From positions 62,001-126,000 of the forward strand of contig NZ_KZ983996.1 of the NCBI RefSeq assembly GCF_003569785.1: a stretch of 64,000 nucleotides of DNA, written 5' to 3'. Under the pieces are notes generated by a model. The model had not been told where the DNA came from, ran no database searches, and was given only the letters and a program-made list of their open reading frames with translations. Source of the stretch: Leucobacter sp. wl10. Lineage in GTDB: Bacteria > Actinomycetota > Actinomycetes > Actinomycetales > Microbacteriaceae. Below are positions 42,919-52,344 of this stretch, piece after piece. A program made the translations under genes and the position numbers. Each line of letters begins with the position of its first letter. Positions within the stretch are counted from its first letter, which is position 1.

Positions 42919-44333
42919 CCGATTCCACCCAACCGCACCTCAAGCGAGCGCTGGGCCTCACCGGCCTGACCCTCTTCGGGGTGACCTACATGACGGTGAT
43001 CACGGTCTTCACGACCTACGGCATCGTCAACCAGGTCACCGAGGGCCGCCTCCCGGCCGCCTACGTCATCGCCGTCGTCGCGATGCTCTTCACCGCGGCG
43101 AGCTACGGTGCGATGGTGCGCAAGTATCCGGTGGCGGGATCCGCCTACACGTACACGCAGCAGTCGTTCGGCGGCGCCGCGGGCTTCCTGACGGGCTGGG
43201 TCATGCTGCTCGACTACCTGTTCATCCCGATGATCAACTTCATGCTCATCGGCATCTACCTCAACACGCAGTTCCCGGCGATCCCGGCGTGGGTGTTCAC
43301 CCTCGCGGCCCTGCTCATCGTGCTGCTCTTCAACATCCTCGGCATCACCCTCGTGAACAAGGCGAACTTCGTGATCATCGCGCTCTCGGTGGTGCTCGTG
43401 GCGATCTTCATGGTGCTCGCCTTCAAGGACGCGTTCGGCGGCGACACGACGGTGAGCCTCATCGAGCCGTTCACCTTCGGCGAGGGCGGCATCGGCGCGG
43501 TCGCCTCGGGCGCCGCGATCCTGGCCCTCTCGTTCCTCGGCTTCGACGCGGTCTCCACCCTCTCCGAAGAGGCCAAGCGCCCCCGCAAGGACATCCCGCG
43601 CGCGATCGTGCTCGCGACGCTCATCGGCGGGCTCTTCTTCATCCTCGTCTCATGGGCCGGCGCGCTCGCCTACCAGCCCGAATGGTCGTCGCTCACCCCC
43701 GAGGAGGTCGACGCGGCCGGTGTGACCGTGATGAACAACATCGGCGGCGAGGCGTTCACCGCGTTCTTCGTGGCCGTGTACGTCGTGGGAGCCTTCGGGT
43801 CGGGCATGACCGGCCAGGTCTCGGTGTCGCGCATTCTCTACGCCATGGGCCGCGACGGCATGCTGCCGCGCCCGCTGTCGCGCCTGCACCGGCGCTTCGG
43901 CACCCCCATCGTGGCCGCGGTCACGGTGTCGGTGTTCGCGCTGTCGAGCCTCTTCCTGTCGCTCGACACCGTGGCCTTCATGATCAGCTTCGGCGCCCTC
44001 GCGGCGTTCGCGATGGTCAACCTGTCGGTGATCCGCACGTACGTCTTCCCGAAGGGCGGGCGCCAGCGGTCGCTCACGGCCCGCGAGGTGCTCACGCACC
44101 TCGTCGCCCCGCTCATCGGCTTCGCGCTCACCATCTGGCTGTGGACGTCGCTCGAGGCCGCTACGTGGATCGTCGGAGCGATCTGGCTCGCCGTCGGCGT
44201 GGTCATCATCGCGATCGTCACGGGCGGCTTCAAGCGCCCGGTGCCGAAGATGGACTTCTCGGAGGGGGATCCCACGACCGAGCAGATCGATCAGCTCGCC
44301 GAGGACTACCCGATGGAGGGCGGGCGGAACTAA
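42915..44333 (+). CDS. APC family amino acid/amine permease
   Basis: A 472-aa integral membrane transporter with about twelve hydrophobic helices. The first-helix motif GLTGLTLFGVTYMTVITVFT and the segment SFLGFDAVSTLSEEAKRPRK (an APC signature, cytoplasmic loop with Glu-Glu and basic residues) identify the APC superfamily, near the putrescine/amino acid branch. The GTG at 42915 overlaps the amidohydrolase stop and is preceded by AAGGAGACATC. Substrate and direction are inferred only from the operon: probably uptake of an amide or amine that the amidohydrolase uses. Confidence 0.85.
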   Translation: MTDSTQPHLKRALGLTGLTLFGVTYMTVITVFTTYGIVNQVTEGRLPAAYVIAVVAMLFTAASYGAMVRKYPVAGSAYTYTQQSFGGAAGFLTGWVMLLDYLFIPMINFMLIGIYLNTQFPAIPAWVFTLAALLIVLLFNILGITLVNKANFVIIALSVVLVAIFMVLAFKDAFGGDTTVSLIEPFTFGEGGIGAVASGAAILALSFLGFDAVSTLSEEAKRPRKDIPRAIVLATLIGGLFFILVSWAGALAYQPEWSSLTPEEVDAAGVTVMNNIGGEAFTAFFVAVYVVGAFGSGMTGQVSVSRILYAMGRDGMLPRPLSRLHRRFGTPIVAAVTVSVFALSSLFLSLDTVAFMISFGALAAFAMVNLSVIRTYVFPKGGRQRSLTAREVLTHLVAPLIGFALTIWLWTSLEAATWIVGAIWLAVGVVIIAIVTGGFKRPVPKMDFSEGDPTTEQIDQLAEDYPMEGGRN

Positions 44334-44457
44334 GCCAGCCCAGCGAAGGCGACCCGCGAGCGTGGGGTGCGGCGGCGCGGCGGCGCGGCAGCGTGGCTGC
44401 GGGATCGCGGTGATTTCCCGGCACTCTTCGAGTCGCGGGGCTGAGAAGATGGGGCGC

Positions 44458-45246
44458 ATGACGCATCTGCGGATCGGCGGCAACGAGCTGTACGCGGAGG
44501 TCGCGGGAACAGGGGACCCCGTGCTCCTGCTGCACGGCGGGTTCTGCTCGCTCGAGTCGCTGCGGGCGCAGTCCGACGCCCTCGCCGCCGACCACCGCGT
44601 CCACGCGTACGAGCGGCCGGGGCACGGGCGATCGGCCGACGTCGAGGGGGAGTACGACTACGGCCGGGGCGTCGCCGACGCGGCGGCGTATCTCGACGCG
44701 CAGGGGCTCGAGTCCGCGCACGTGATCGGGTACAGCGACGGCGCCATCATCGGCCTGCTGCTCGCGCGGGATCACCCGGAGCGCGTGCGCTCCCTCGTCT
44801 CGATCAGCGCCAACCTCGATCCCTCGGCCTTCGCGCACTCCTCGGCGGCCGAGGGAGCCGTGGTGCTCGACGACCGGCCCGCCGCGGTCCGGGATCCGGA
44901 GCAGCCGGGAGACCCGGAGCGGGCCGAGCCGCCGGACCCCGAGCGGGCCCACTACGACCGGCTCTCCCCCGACGGCCCCGAGCACGCCGACGTCGTGCTC
45001 GGCAAGCTCTTCCGCCTCTGGACCTCGGAGCCCCGCATCGAACCGGCGAGCCTCGGCGGCATCGTCGCACCCGTGCTCGTGATGTCCGGCGACCGCGACA
45101 CGATCCGGCCCGACCACAGCCTGCTCATCGCGGCCTCGATCCCGGGTGCGCAGCTGTGCATCGTGCCGGGCGCCACGCACGGACTCGTGGCCGAGCGGCC
45201 GGAGCTGATCAGCCGCGTCATCCGCGACTTCCTGGCGGGCGTCTGA
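44458..45246 (+). CDS. alpha/beta hydrolase
   Basis: A 262-aa hydrolase. The oxyanion loop is LLLHGGFCS, the nucleophile elbow GYSDG (Ser), and a late Asp/His pair (SGDRDTIRP; GATHGLVAERP) completes the triad. Between residues 120 and 170 lies a Pro/Glu/Asp-rich insert (PAAVRDPEQPGDPERAEPPD) that is not usual in the family. The start ATG 44458 is taken because MTHLRIGG opens the first strand; ATG 44449 is possible. It is 124 bp from the permease gene and could be read with it, but there is no direct evidence. Substrate unknown. Confidence 0.8.
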   Translation: MTHLRIGGNELYAEVAGTGDPVLLLHGGFCSLESLRAQSDALAADHRVHAYERPGHGRSADVEGEYDYGRGVADAAAYLDAQGLESAHVIGYSDGAIIGLLLARDHPERVRSLVSISANLDPSAFAHSSAAEGAVVLDDRPAAVRDPEQPGDPERAEPPDPERAHYDRLSPDGPEHADVVLGKLFRLWTSEPRIEPASLGGIVAPVLVMSGDRDTIRPDHSLLIAASIPGAQLCIVPGATHGLVAERPELISRVIRDFLAGV

Positions 45247-45310
45247 GCCCGGATCCGCGGCGGGCTCGGCGGACTCATCGCGCTCATCGCGCGGCACCGC
45301 GCCCGCCCGC

Positions 45311-47422
45311 TCAGAGGCGCGAGCGGCGCAGCAGCCAGACGAAGTAGGGCGCGCCGACAAGCGCGATCATGAGGCCGGCCGGCAACTGCGCGGGCAAGAT
45401 CAGGACGCGCCCGAGCACGTCGGCGACGCAGACGAGCAGCGCGCCGAGCAGCATCGCGACCGGGATGACGCGCCCGTGCCTCGCGCCGACCACCGCGCGG
45501 GCGAGGTGCGGCGCGATGAGCCCGACGAATCCGACGACGCCCACCGCGACCACGCTGACGGCCGCGAGCACCGCGGCGATCGCGAGCAGCGAGAGGCGGG
45601 AGCGCTCCAGGCGCACCCCCAGGATGCGCGGGGTGTCGTCGTCGATCGCGAGGAGGTCGAGCCGCCTGCGCAGGCCGAGCAGCAGCGGTACCGCGACGAG
45701 CAGCGCCGCGGCCACGGGCGCCGCATCGGGGAACGTGCGCCCGTAGGTGGTGCCGGAGAGCCAGGTGAAGATGCGCGGCGTGTCCCAGGGGTCGGCGCGC
45801 AGCAGCAGGAAGGTGCTGACGGCACTGAGCGCGTACCCGCAGCCGATGCCGATCAGCACGAAGCGATCGGGCAGCAGTCCGCCGCGCCAGGCCAGCAGCG
45901 CGATCGCCGCGAAAGTGGCGAGCCCCATCACGACGGCCATGAGCACGAGCAACGGCCTGCCGCCCGCGACACCGGAGGTCACCACGATGACCGCCCCCAG
46001 CCCGGCGCCCGCGGTGATGCCCAGGATACCGGGCTCCGCGAGCGGGTTGCGCACGGTGCTCTGCACGACGCAGCCCGCCAGTGCGAGCGCAGCGCCGGCG
46101 AGGACCGCGGCGGCCACCCTGGGGGCCCGTTCGTCGAGGGCGCGGGCCACGAGATCCGGGGCGGTGCCCTGCAGCCAGAGCGAGACGTCTCCCGTGCGCA
46201 GCCACAGACTGCCCGCGAGGAGCCCCACCAGCGCCGCCGCGGCCAGCAGCGCGACTGCCGCGACCACCGCGACGGCGAAGCGCCGGCCGGAGCGCGCGCC
46301 GGCCCTGGCCTGCGGCGGCTGCCGGACCGGACCGGCGTCGCGCAGCCGCAGCGCGAGGATCACGATGACCGCTCCCCCCAGCACCGCCGTCGGCACGCCC
46401 GTCGGCACCGATGCGGCGGCCTCGGCGCCGAGCACGGCGCGCAGCGCGGCGTCGGCGAGCAGCACGAGCAGCGCTCCCAGCAGGCCCGCGGCCGGCACGA
46501 GCAGCAGGTGGCGGTGCAGTGAGCGCACCCGGGAGGCCAGCAGGCGCGCGAGCACGGGCGCGCCGAGCCCGACGAACGCGATCGGGCCGGCGAGCGTCAC
46601 GGCTGTGCTGCTGAGCAGCACCGCGCACAGCACGGCTGCGACGCGGGTGGAGCGGATCGGCACCCCGAGGGAGGCCGCGGTGTCGTCGCCCAGGCCGAGC
46701 ACGTCGAGCCTGCGGGAGAGCAGCAGCGCGACGCACAGCACGACCACGATGAGCGGCGCGGCGCGGACCGACGCGTCGACGTTCAGCTGCGCGAGGGATC
46801 CGCTGCCCCACGCGAACAGGCCTGTCGTGTTCTCGCTGAACAGGATCAGCAGCATCGCGGTGGCCGCGTCGAGGGCCATGGCCGTGGCGGATCCCGCGAG
46901 GATCAGCCGCGTGCTCGCGCCGCCGGCCGACCTCCCCGCGAGGCCGAGCACCAGGGCGGCGGCGAGCAGTCCGCCCGCGAAGGCGACGGCGCTCGACGCC
47001 CACAGCGGTACGGCGATGCGGAAGGCGGCCACGCACGCGAGCGCGAAGTAGGAGCCCGCTGTCACGGCGAGCGTGTCGGGCGCGGCGAGCGCGTTGCGGG
47101 TGACCGACTGCAGCAGGGCCCCGGCGGCGCCGAGCGCGAAGCCTACGGCCACGCCCGCGAGCAGGCGCGGCACGCGCGACCCCGCCAGCACGTCGGCCAC
47201 CGGCACCCCGCCGACACTCTCCCGCGATCCCGCGAGCGCGCGCAGCAGCTCGCCGGCGCCGACGCCGGAGGTGCCCTGGGTCAGGTGCCACGCGCCCACC
47301 AGCGCGACCGCCACGAGCAGCCCCGCCAGCACGACGGCCCCGCCGAGGCCGGCTCGGAGGCCGAGACCGTTCGAGGCCGCGCCCGTCGTCGGCATCGGCA
47401 GGGGCCGCGGCGATCCGCTCAC
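45311..47422 (-). CDS. fused FecCD-type iron-siderophore permease
   Basis: A single 703-aa membrane protein made of two BtuC/FecCD-type domains (about residues 30-340 and 380-700), as in FhuB. Each half has the family segments: RVPRLLAGVAVGFALGAAGA with LLQSVTRNALAAPDTLAVTA in the first, RAPRVAAAVLAGAALALAGC with VVQSTVRNPLAEPGILGITA in the second; GPIAFVGLGAPVLAR and VGFVGLIAPHLARAVVG match the usual ATPase-contact loop. It starts at GTG 47422, overlapping the stop of the binding protein. It is the membrane part of the uptake system encoded with the two genes to the right. Confidence 0.9.
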   Translation of the reverse strand: MSGSPRPLPMPTTGAASNGLGLRAGLGGAVVLAGLLVAVALVGAWHLTQGTSGVGAGELLRALAGSRESVGGVPVADVLAGSRVPRLLAGVAVGFALGAAGALLQSVTRNALAAPDTLAVTAGSYFALACVAAFRIAVPLWASSAVAFAGGLLAAALVLGLAGRSAGGASTRLILAGSATAMALDAATAMLLILFSENTTGLFAWGSGSLAQLNVDASVRAAPLIVVVLCVALLLSRRLDVLGLGDDTAASLGVPIRSTRVAAVLCAVLLSSTAVTLAGPIAFVGLGAPVLARLLASRVRSLHRHLLLVPAAGLLGALLVLLADAALRAVLGAEAAASVPTGVPTAVLGGAVIVILALRLRDAGPVRQPPQARAGARSGRRFAVAVVAAVALLAAAALVGLLAGSLWLRTGDVSLWLQGTAPDLVARALDERAPRVAAAVLAGAALALAGCVVQSTVRNPLAEPGILGITAGAGLGAVIVVTSGVAGGRPLLVLMAVVMGLATFAAIALLAWRGGLLPDRFVLIGIGCGYALSAVSTFLLLRADPWDTPRIFTWLSGTTYGRTFPDAAPVAAALLVAVPLLLGLRRRLDLLAIDDDTPRILGVRLERSRLSLLAIAAVLAAVSVVAVGVVGFVGLIAPHLARAVVGARHGRVIPVAMLLGALLVCVADVLGRVLILPAQLPAGLMIALVGAPYFVWLLRRSRL

Positions 47423-48486
47423 TCCGCGGTGAGGATCTCGACGTACGCGTCGATCGCCTGCTGGTTGGAGAGCGGTCCGCCCGCGCCCCAGACGCCTGCG
47501 GGGAACGCGTTCGCGCGCCCCTCCCGCACCGCGGGCAGAGAGGTCCAGATGCTGCTCTTCTCGAGCTCGCCCACGTAGCTGCCCGGCGTCTTGTCGTCGG
47601 AGTAGAACAGGTTCGCGCCGCCGACCGCGGTGAGGCCCTCGATGTCCGTCTGGGCCAGCCCGTACCGCGGGTCCACCCCGCCGCTGCCGTACCCCTCGTT
47701 GATCTTGTCGGTCCAGGCCGGCGTCAACCCGAGCTGCCTGCCGAGCTCGGTGAAGAGGGCGCCCTCCCCGTAGGGGCGCACGACCACGTTGCCGCCCTCC
47801 ATCCAGCCGTCGAAGAACAGGAAGTCCTTCGTGGGCAGGTCGACCTTAGAGACCTGCTGCTTCGCCCCGGCGAGGTAGTCGTCGAACTGCGCGATCACCT
47901 GCTCCGCGCGCTCGGAGCGGCCGGTGGCCTTCGCGATCATCGAGAACACGTCCTTCATGTTGCCGATCGGATCGGCGGCGTCGGCGCCGACCGTCGCGAG
48001 CACGGGCACGTCGCGCTTCTCGAGCTGGGCGATGAGGTCGTCGTCGGCGCCCGTGGCCTCGATGATGATGAGGTCCGGGTCGGTGGCGTAGAGGGCGTCG
48101 AGGTCGGGCTCGCCGCGGGTGCCGACGTCGACGACGCCCTCGGGCAGCTTCTCCGCGCTCACGTAGGTCGAGTAGCCCTTGGCGTCGGAGACCGCCACGG
48201 GCGCGACGCACAGCGTCAGCGCGTCCTCGGTCTGCTGCCACTCGAGCACCGCGATGCGCTTGGCCGGCTGATCGAGCTCGACCGTGCGTCCGACGCCGTC
48301 GGTCAGCGACACGGGATCGGTCGAGGTCTTGGTCGTGTCGTCGACGCAGGCCTGGGACGTCGCCTCGGGTACGGCGCCGCTCGCGGCGTCGACGCTGGTC
48401 GTTCCGCAGGCGGTGACGGTCAGCGCGATGGCGGCGAGCGCGGCGAGGGCTCCGGCGGCCGCCGGGAGTCGGTGAACACGGGTCAT
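47419..48486 (-). CDS. iron-siderophore substrate-binding lipoprotein
   Basis: Extracellular binding protein anchored by a lipid at Cys27 (TACG lipobox), 355 aa. Type III periplasmic-binding signatures are GRTVELDQPAKRIAVLEWQQ, then DPDLIIIEATG and RSERAEQVIAQFDDYLAGAK. It captures a ferric siderophore or related complex for the permease. Start ATG 48486 follows AGAGG and overlaps the stop of the ATPase gene. Order ATPase, binding protein, fused permease on the minus strand. Confidence 0.9.
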   Translation of the reverse strand: MTRVHRLPAAAGALAALAAIALTVTACGTTSVDAASGAVPEATSQACVDDTTKTSTDPVSLTDGVGRTVELDQPAKRIAVLEWQQTEDALTLCVAPVAVSDAKGYSTYVSAEKLPEGVVDVGTRGEPDLDALYATDPDLIIIEATGADDDLIAQLEKRDVPVLATVGADAADPIGNMKDVFSMIAKATGRSERAEQVIAQFDDYLAGAKQQVSKVDLPTKDFLFFDGWMEGGNVVVRPYGEGALFTELGRQLGLTPAWTDKINEGYGSGGVDPRYGLAQTDIEGLTAVGGANLFYSDDKTPGSYVGELEKSSIWTSLPAVREGRANAFPAGVWGAGGPLSNQQAIDAYVEILTAE

Positions 48487-49442
48487 GGGTGTGCCTCTTT
48501 CGTGGGGGTTTCCGTGGTGGGTCTGGCTGCCGCGGGTCGGGCCGCGGCGGATCGGGCCGCCGCGCCGCCGACCCGCGACGCTCGACGCAGCGGGTCGATG
48601 CGGAGCAGCCCCGTTCGCGGGTCGGCACTGACCTCGACGGGGATCTCGTACACCTCGCCGATGTTCTCGGCGGTGAGCACCTCGACGGGATCGCCCGCAG
48701 CGTGGACTCGGCCCGCGCGGAGCAGGATCAGCGAGTCGGCCACCCGAGCGGCGTGGTCGAGATCGTGCAGCACGATCCCCAGCGCCACCCCGTGCTCGTC
48801 TGCGAGGTCGCGCACCAGCTCCAGCGTCTCGACCTGGTAGCGCAGGTCGAGGTGGTTCGTCGGCTCGTCGAGCAGCACCACGCCGGTGTCCTGCGCGAGG
48901 CACGCGGCGAGCCACACCCGCTGCATCTCGCCGCCGGAGAGTTCGCCGACCGCCCGCTCGGCCATGTCGCGCGTGCCCGTCGCGTCCATCGCGTGCTCGA
49001 TCGCTCGCCGGTCCTCATCCGACAGCCGCGCGAAACCGCGCCGATACGGGTGCCGGCCGAAGGCCACGACCTCGCGCACCGCGAGCCCCTGCGGCGCCGG
49101 CCGGGACTGGGAGAACAGCGTGACCTCCCGGGCGAACCGCCGCGCGCTCAGCAGCGAGGCGTCGCGGGCGGGCGCACCGTCGTGCCCTCCCACCGTCACG
49201 CGTCCGTCGTCGATGCGGTGCAGTCGCGCGAGCGCCCGCAGCAGCGTCGACTTGCCGCTGCCGTTGGGGCCGACGAGGGCCGTGACCCGGCCGGGCTCCA
49301 GGACGATCGAGACCCCGTGCACCACGGGCTCCCTGCCGTAGCGCAGCACCAGGCCCTCCGCGGTCATTGAGGCCCGCTGCCGCGGGGCGACCCTCGGATC
49401 TGCGGGCTCGTCGGCGTGCGGGGCGGAGGCGATGGGCGTCAT
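48483..49442 (-). CDS. iron-siderophore ABC transporter ATPase (FecE/FepC type)
   Basis: ATPase that drives the uptake system, 319 aa. Walker A is GPNGSGKSTLLRAL, the signature LSGGEMQRVWLAACLA, Walker B VVLLDEPTNHLDLRYQVETL. The segment FSQSRPAPQGLAVREVVAFG is the usual FecE/FepC Q-loop region. The start ATG 49442 is chosen among several in-frame options; the first 35 residues after it are not conserved-looking and ATG 49367 is also possible. A DtxR-like box and promoter lie 110-160 bp upstream. Confidence 0.9.
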   Translation of the reverse strand: MTPIASAPHADEPADPRVAPRQRASMTAEGLVLRYGREPVVHGVSIVLEPGRVTALVGPNGSGKSTLLRALARLHRIDDGRVTVGGHDGAPARDASLLSARRFAREVTLFSQSRPAPQGLAVREVVAFGRHPYRRGFARLSDEDRRAIEHAMDATGTRDMAERAVGELSGGEMQRVWLAACLAQDTGVVLLDEPTNHLDLRYQVETLELVRDLADEHGVALGIVLHDLDHAARVADSLILLRAGRVHAAGDPVEVLTAENIGEVYEIPVEVSADPRTGLLRIDPLRRASRVGGAAARSAAARPAAARPTTETPTKEAHP

Positions 49443-49552
49443 GGGGTTCCGGGGTCGGGAGGGACGGTGGAGCGGCTCCCCCGGGCCTGCGGAGGGAGGC
49501 GCCGCGGCGCCGCGGCGGTCGCGGGCCCGCGGCCACCGGATCCGAGTCAAGA

Positions 49553-49605
49553 AGTAAGGGTGACCTTGTCTTGATCAGACTATAGAGACGTCATGGTGTC
49601 TGCAA
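49553..49605 (-). promoter_or_regulatory. promoter with DtxR/IdeR-like iron box for the siderophore operon
   Basis: On the minus strand TTGCAG (49605-49600) and TATAGT (49584-49579), 15 bp apart, form a plausible promoter directed at the siderophore genes. Immediately downstream, 49553-49569 (AAGTAAGGGTGACCTTG on the plus strand) matches about 11 of 16 positions of an iron-box of the DtxR/IdeR kind. The overlap with the likely transcription start would allow iron-dependent repression. Confidence 0.45.
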
Positions 49606-49613
49606 TCCGTACT

Positions 49614-50480
49614 TCAGGACAGCGGATACGGATTTTCGGACATATTGTGCGGGGCCGAGGCGCGACCCATGAAGCTTCCCGGGGTCGTCCCCATCACCTG
49701 CCTGAAGGCCGCGATGAAGGTGCTGGGCTGCGCGTAGCCGAGCCGATCGGACACGGCCGCCACGTCGCCGCCCTCCGCGAGCAGCTTGAGCGCCAGGTGC
49801 ACGCGCAGCACCCTGCGCCACTGCGCGAACGACAGCCCGGTCGAACGGCGGAACGCGCGGGTCACCGTGCGCTCGCTGATGCCCAGCGCACTCGCCCACT
49901 CGTCCAGGCCCCGGCCATCGGCGGGATCGTCGAGCAGCGCTTCGGCGATCGGATCGACCCTGGCGTCGCCCGGCAGGCGGAGGGCGAACTGCTGCTCGGC
50001 GGGTTCCAGTACGTCGAACACGACCGACTCGGCCCGGGAGCGCGCCGCCGCATCGAGATCCCCGCGCGAGAGGTGCAGCAGCAGCGACTCCAGCAACGGG
50101 GACATCGCGATCGTGGTCGGCCCCTCGAACGCCACCGGGGTGCGATCCGGAGCGAAGAACGCATCGGAGAGCTCCGCCCGCGCCGTCAACCGCCCCGCGT
50201 GCGTCGCACCGGCGGGCAGCCAGAGCCCGCGCCCCTCGGGCACCGTGAAGATGCGCGCGCCGATGCGCACCGTCATCGTGCCGCCCCGCACCCACGCGAG
50301 CTCGTGCATCGGGTGCGCGTGGGGCTCCCACTCCAGCGGAGTGCCGGCGACCTCCGACTCGGCCAGGATCACGAACGGCCCCGCCGGTTCCGCGGGTGCG
50401 GGCGGGGGCGGGCGCATCACGGTGCTCGGCTCGCGCCGCCACGCCCCAGGGCCCGGGTCGTCGCGGGCGGGCTCGGTCAT
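49614..50480 (-). CDS. AraC family regulator next to siderophore operon
   Basis: A 288-aa AraC-type regulator. An N-terminal cupin-like sensor (EWEPHAHPMHELAWVRGGTM, WLPAGATHAGRL) is followed by two helix-turn-helix units at about 195-275: LDEWASALGISERTVTRAFR and VAAVSDRLGYAQPSTFIAAF, ending in RQVMGTTPGSF. The His-rich cupin is like those of siderophore-responsive regulators of the iron-uptake type. It lies directly upstream of, and in the same direction as, the ATPase gene, so it may control it. ATG 50480 is chosen as the start. Confidence 0.85.
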   Translation of the reverse strand: MTEPARDDPGPGAWRREPSTVMRPPPPAPAEPAGPFVILAESEVAGTPLEWEPHAHPMHELAWVRGGTMTVRIGARIFTVPEGRGLWLPAGATHAGRLTARAELSDAFFAPDRTPVAFEGPTTIAMSPLLESLLLHLSRGDLDAAARSRAESVVFDVLEPAEQQFALRLPGDARVDPIAEALLDDPADGRGLDEWASALGISERTVTRAFRRSTGLSFAQWRRVLRVHLALKLLAEGGDVAAVSDRLGYAQPSTFIAAFRQVMGTTPGSFMGRASAPHNMSENPYPLS

Positions 50481-50509
50481 GGCTCCGAGTGTACGGCGGC
50501 GCGACCGGC

Positions 50510-51346
50510 TCAGCGCAGGTGCTCGACGTCGCCGGCCGACACGGCGAGGCTTCCGCCCGTCGGCAGATCGACGACGAGCGCCCCATCGTGGGCCAGGGCG
50601 CGGGCGCGACCGTGCACGATCTCCCCGCCCGGCAGGTGCACTCGCACCTCGGTGCCGAGCGTCAGCGAGTGGCGCGCCGCCCTGCCGCGTGCGGCGTCGG
50701 GGTGCGCCACCGCCAGCTCGACGAGGCTCAGCAGCTCGGCGGCGTAGGCCGAGAGCACCCGGTCGGCCAGACCCCTCCCCGCCTCGCCCGCGAGGCTCGG
50801 CTCGCCCCCCGCCCCGACGCCCAGGTCGGCCCCGGCGGCGAGCAGCGACGTGGCGCGGTCGGTCGGCAGCTCCCGCTCCGGGATGAGCAGGTTGATGCCG
50901 GTGCCCACGACCACCGCGTCGGCGTCGATCATCTCGCACAGGATCCCGCACAGCTTCAGGCCCGGGCGGCCCGCGATCGCGTCGTCCTCGTCGCGCACGT
51001 GCACGTCATTGGGCCACTTCACACCGACCCGCCGTCCGTCGGCGAAGAACGGCTGCAGCGCGGCCACGACGGCGGACCCCGCGAGCAGCGGCAGCCAGCT
51101 CGCCCCGAGGCCGCTCCGCCCGAAACCCCGCACCAGCAGCGACGCCGCGATCGCGGTGCCGGGCGGCGTCACCCAGCCGCGATCGAGGCGGCCCCGCCCG
51201 GCGGTCTGGTTCGCGGTCGCCAGCAGGGCGCCGTGCGGCAGCGGGGATCCTGCCGCTGCGAGCTCGCGCAGCTCGGCGTTGGTGGAGGGCGAGCTCTCGC
51301 GCCAGATCACGGTGGGCAGCAGTTCGCGAGTGCGGCTCAGTTCCAT
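50510..51346 (-). CDS. birA: biotin--[acetyl-CoA-carboxylase] ligase
   Basis: Attaches biotin to carboxylase subunits. The 278-aa protein has SSPSTNAELRELAAAGSPLP, the biotin-binding QTAGRGRLDRGWVTP (GRGR motif), VGVKWPNDVHV (KWPND), and GTGINLLIP, then a C-terminal SH3-like domain. It has no N-terminal DNA-binding domain, so it is a class I ligase without repressor function. The acyl-CoA carboxylase subunit genes at 53897 use biotinylated partners, which fits its place here. It is divergent from pspA, with 248 bp between the starts. Confidence 0.92.
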   Translation of the reverse strand: MELSRTRELLPTVIWRESSPSTNAELRELAAAGSPLPHGALLATANQTAGRGRLDRGWVTPPGTAIAASLLVRGFGRSGLGASWLPLLAGSAVVAALQPFFADGRRVGVKWPNDVHVRDEDDAIAGRPGLKLCGILCEMIDADAVVVGTGINLLIPERELPTDRATSLLAAGADLGVGAGGEPSLAGEAGRGLADRVLSAYAAELLSLVELAVAHPDAARGRAARHSLTLGTEVRVHLPGGEIVHGRARALAHDGALVVDLPTGGSLAVSAGDVEHLR

Positions 51347-51594
51347 GGCCCGAGGCTACCGCAGCACCGCGGGCGCGCCGGGCGGGGCGACGAAACGCCG
51401 GACGATGGACCTGCGAGGGGCGGCGGAATACAATCCGAGTGTGGAAGGCACGAGCACGGGAGGCGGCGAGACCGCAGCGGCGGATCCCGCGGCGGTCCCA
51501 GGCGCGACAGAGGCGGCGGCGGCTTCCGACTCGGCAATCTCATAGCCCTGTTCCCTACACTCGACCCAAGCCGCTCCACCGAAAGGAACTCAGC

Positions 51595-52329
51595 ATGACC
51601 AAGCAGTCCGTTCTCGGTCGTATCACCACGCTCATCCGGGCGAACGTCAACTCGATCCTCGACTCCGCCGAGGATCCGCAGAAGATGATCGATCAGCTCA
51701 TCCGCGACTACTCGAACAACATCGCCGACGCGGAGGCCGCGATCGCCGAGACGATCGGCAACCTGCGCTTGCTCGAGCAGGACTACCAGGAAGACGTGCG
51801 CACCGCCGAGGAGTGGGGCCGCAAGGCCATCGCCGCGAGCGCCAAGGCCGACGAGATGCGCGCGATGGGCGACGCCGTCGACGCCGACAAGTTCGACAAC
51901 CTCGCCAAGGTCGCCCTGCAGCGGCAGATCGCGGCGGAGGGCGAGGCACGGACGGCCCAGCCGACGATCGCCTCCCAGCAGGAGGTCACGGCGAAGCTCA
52001 AGGACGGCCTGAGCGGCATGAAGGAGAAGCTGAAGCAGCTCCAGTCGAAGCGCGCCGAGCTGGTCGCCCGCGCGAAGACCGCCGAGGCGCAGAATCGCGT
52101 GGCCGACGCGGTGAAGTCCATCGACGTGCTCGACCCGACGAGCGACCTCGGCCGCTTCGAGGAGAAGATCCGCCGCCAGGAGGCGCTCGCCCTCGGCAAG
52201 CAGGAGATCGCGGCCTCGACGCTCGACTCGCAGTTCAACGAGCTCGTCGAGATCGAGGCCGTCACAGAGGTCGAGGCCCGCCTCGCCGCGCTGAAGGCCG
52301 GCGGACGGCAGCAGGCGATCGGCCAGTAG
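51595..52329 (+). CDS. pspA: PspA/IM30 (Vipp1-like) membrane-stress protein
   Basis: A 244-aa coiled-coil protein of the PspA/Vipp1 family (ESCRT-III-like), which binds the inner face of the membrane and protects it under stress. The N-terminus VLGRITTLIRANVNSILDSA with EDPQKMIDQLIRDYSNNIAD is the family's amphipathic helix and first coiled-coil. Ala-, Glu- and Lys-rich helices continue to the end. ATG 51595 follows GAAAGGAACTCAGC. It is followed after 15 bp by a large coiled-coil protein, a regular pairing in actinobacteria. Confidence 0.9.
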   Translation: MTKQSVLGRITTLIRANVNSILDSAEDPQKMIDQLIRDYSNNIADAEAAIAETIGNLRLLEQDYQEDVRTAEEWGRKAIAASAKADEMRAMGDAVDADKFDNLAKVALQRQIAAEGEARTAQPTIASQQEVTAKLKDGLSGMKEKLKQLQSKRAELVARAKTAEAQNRVADAVKSIDVLDPTSDLGRFEEKIRRQEALALGKQEIAASTLDSQFNELVEIEAVTEVEARLAALKAGGRQQAIGQ

Positions 52330-52344
52330 GGGGTCGCTGGCCGA

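Noticed and set aside
40491..44333. A 1,280-codon plus-strand open frame
   Set aside because: Only its last 472 codons (from GTG 42915) are the permease. The upstream part is the shadow of the amidohydrolase and TetR genes in a high-GC frame.
44334..44457. A hairpin GCAGC-GTG-GCTGC in the gap after the permease
   Set aside because: Only a 5-bp stem with a 3-nt loop in a very GC-rich run; too weak to call a terminator.
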